Source of the DNA: Eggerthella sp.
GTDB taxonomy: Bacteria; Actinomycetota; Coriobacteriia; Coriobacteriales; Eggerthellaceae
DNA length: 64,000 nucleotides
Assembly: GCA_030540085.1 (NCBI GenBank)
Contig: JAUNWY010000002.1
Coordinates: 186,001 to 250,000 of the forward strand
Direction of reading: 5' to 3'
Every line of letters starts with the position of its first letter. Position 1 is the stretch's first letter. Below are positions 63,125 through 64,000 of the stretch, one piece after another. Position numbers and translations under genes: made by a program. The notes beneath the pieces were generated by a model. The model worked only from the letters and a program-made list of their open reading frames with translations. It was not told the origin of the DNA and searched no databases.

Positions 63125-64000
63125 ATGACTACCTCAACTTTTAATACGCTTGGCTTGTCCAAGCCCTCATTGGAAGCCATCGATAATCTTGGCTTCACCG
63201 AACCCACCCCTGTACAGGCACTTTCCATTCCGCCGGGAATCGAAGGGAAAGATATCCTAGCTGCCGCACAAACCGGAACAGGGAAGACGCTTGCCTATCT
63301 GCTTCCGATCTTCGACCAAATGGTGCGCCATTTTGGCTCAAAGCGCCCCAAAAAGGGGCCCTATGCGTTGGTTTTGGCACCGACGCGTGAGTTGGCTCAG
63401 CAAATTTCCGAATGTGCAAGCACTATTGCGCAAACCACCAAGTTCCGCACGCTTACCGTAATCGGCGGCAAGAAATACTCCACCCAGGTCGAAAAGCTCA
63501 AAAAGGGCTGCGATGTGCTTATTGCCACTCCGGGACGCTTGCTTGACTTGGCGCAACAGGGGCTTCTTTCCCTGGAAAACATCCACTACCTGGTGCTTGA
63601 CGAAGTCGACCGTATGATGGATATGGGCTTTTGGCCCCCTGTGAATTCCATCGTTCGCATGACCCCGAAAGAACGCCAAACCTTCTTATTCAGTGCCACT
63701 CTGACACCTGACGTTCAGGCGAAAGCGAAGCTCGTTCAGACGGATCCAGAGGTCGTTGAGATCGCCCACAAAGGCAAAACCGCCGATACGGTTAACGAAT
63801 ACTTGCTGCCCGTTTCCGAGCGTCAAAAGCAGGATCTCCTTGTTGCCCTGCTTAAGGAGCAGGGGGCAGAACGTGTCATCGTGTTTACCCGCACCAAGCA
63901 ATCCGCGGATTCGTGCGCCACACGCCTGAAAGACGCAGGAGTGAAAGCGGACAGCATCCATGCAGACAAACATCAAGGAAAACGCGACCGTGCGCTAAAG
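63125..64000 (+). CDS. DEAD-box RNA helicase (3' end outside window)
   Basis: About 292 codons present, divergent from trpS. ATP-dependent RNA unwinding. Q motif FNTLGLSKPSLEAIDNLGFTEPTPVQ, motif I AAQTGTGKT, Ia PTRELAQQ, Ib TPGRLLDL, II written DEVD (VLDEVDRMMDMGF), III SATLT, and the start of domain 2 (VIVFTRTKQSADSCATRL, then motif V region beyond the edge). The start ATG fits the Q motif; AAAGG lies very close to it. RhlE-like by sequence, exact subfamily not assigned. Confidence 0.93.
   Translation, partial: MTTSTFNTLGLSKPSLEAIDNLGFTEPTPVQALSIPPGIEGKDILAAAQTGTGKTLAYLLPIFDQMVRHFGSKRPKKGPYALVLAPTRELAQQISECASTIAQTTKFRTLTVIGGKKYSTQVEKLKKGCDVLIATPGRLLDLAQQGLLSLENIHYLVLDEVDRMMDMGFWPPVNSIVRMTPKERQTFLFSATLTPDVQAKAKLVQTDPEVVEIAHKGKTADTVNEYLLPVSERQKQDLLVALLKEQGAERVIVFTRTKQSADSCATRLKDAGVKADSIHADKHQGKRDRALK

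Overview
The window looks like a chromosome segment of an anaerobic actinobacterium of the class Coriobacteriia, most likely family Eggerthellaceae. This is inferred from mid-50s percent GC by eye, Gram-positive style genes (scpAB, TrmFO, ABC-F, NiaR), an Etf/FixCX acyl-CoA redox cluster typical of gut Coriobacteriia, and a mobilizable island of a kind I associate with this family. No 16S gene is present, so genus is not assigned.

Layout. 1-7.4 kb (mostly minus strand): trigger factor (partial), tRNA-Leu, a membrane-anchored unknown, uvrA, a XerC-type recombinase, trmFO. 7.5-12.6 kb: a zinc-ribbon membrane protein (plus strand), then dprA-comM-yraN (DNA uptake and processing), rnhB and rplS. 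12.8-16.7 kb: the nadA-nadB-nadC-niaR operon, with a palindromic operator covering the -35 box. 16.8-25.2 kb: azlCD, dgt, a coiled-coil zinc-ribbon protein, a Nif3-like protein, a PHP phosphatase, a cysteine desulfurase, rpe, ogt and gpsA. 25.3-38 kb: a tightly packed minus-strand block (plsY, der, trmB, ispH, plsC, cmk, aroA, tyrA, rluB-like, scpB, scpA, trmL, ABC-F) with many start/stop overlaps.

38-48.4 kb is a metabolic region: a LysR regulator, an MFS transporter, fixX, fixC, etfA, etfB and a CaiA-like acyl-CoA dehydrogenase on the minus strand, and divergently a second acyl-CoA dehydrogenase and a four-helix membrane protein. These would connect an enoyl-CoA/acyl-CoA couple through ETF and an ETF:quinone oxidoreductase to NADH, ferredoxin and menaquinone. 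No CoA ligase or CoA transferase is present, so the substrate is unknown. An identical 11-mer lies in the promoters of the LysR and MFS genes.

48.87-61.60 kb is a 12.7-kb integrated mobilizable element. It sits in a CAT-anticodon tRNA gene (61560-61635) and is bounded by 45-bp exact direct repeats that run from the tRNA 3' end to the anticodon loop. Inside each end lies a pair of TTGCCCAT repeats 11 bp apart. A plus-strand operon encodes an excisionase-like protein, a RecA/DnaB-like ATPase, a tyrosine integrase, MobC, a VirD4-type coupling protein and a relaxase with an incomplete His triad. Cargo on the minus strand comprises a type IIG restriction-modification enzyme overlapping an Mrr-like nuclease, a UPF0102-like protein lacking the usual Lys, and a 416-residue unknown with a C-terminal zinc finger. 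Several long palindromes lie in its non-coding parts. The island brings its own terminator for the tRNA, while the probable old tRNA terminator is stranded beyond attL. After the island come trpS (minus) and a DEAD-box helicase (plus, partial).
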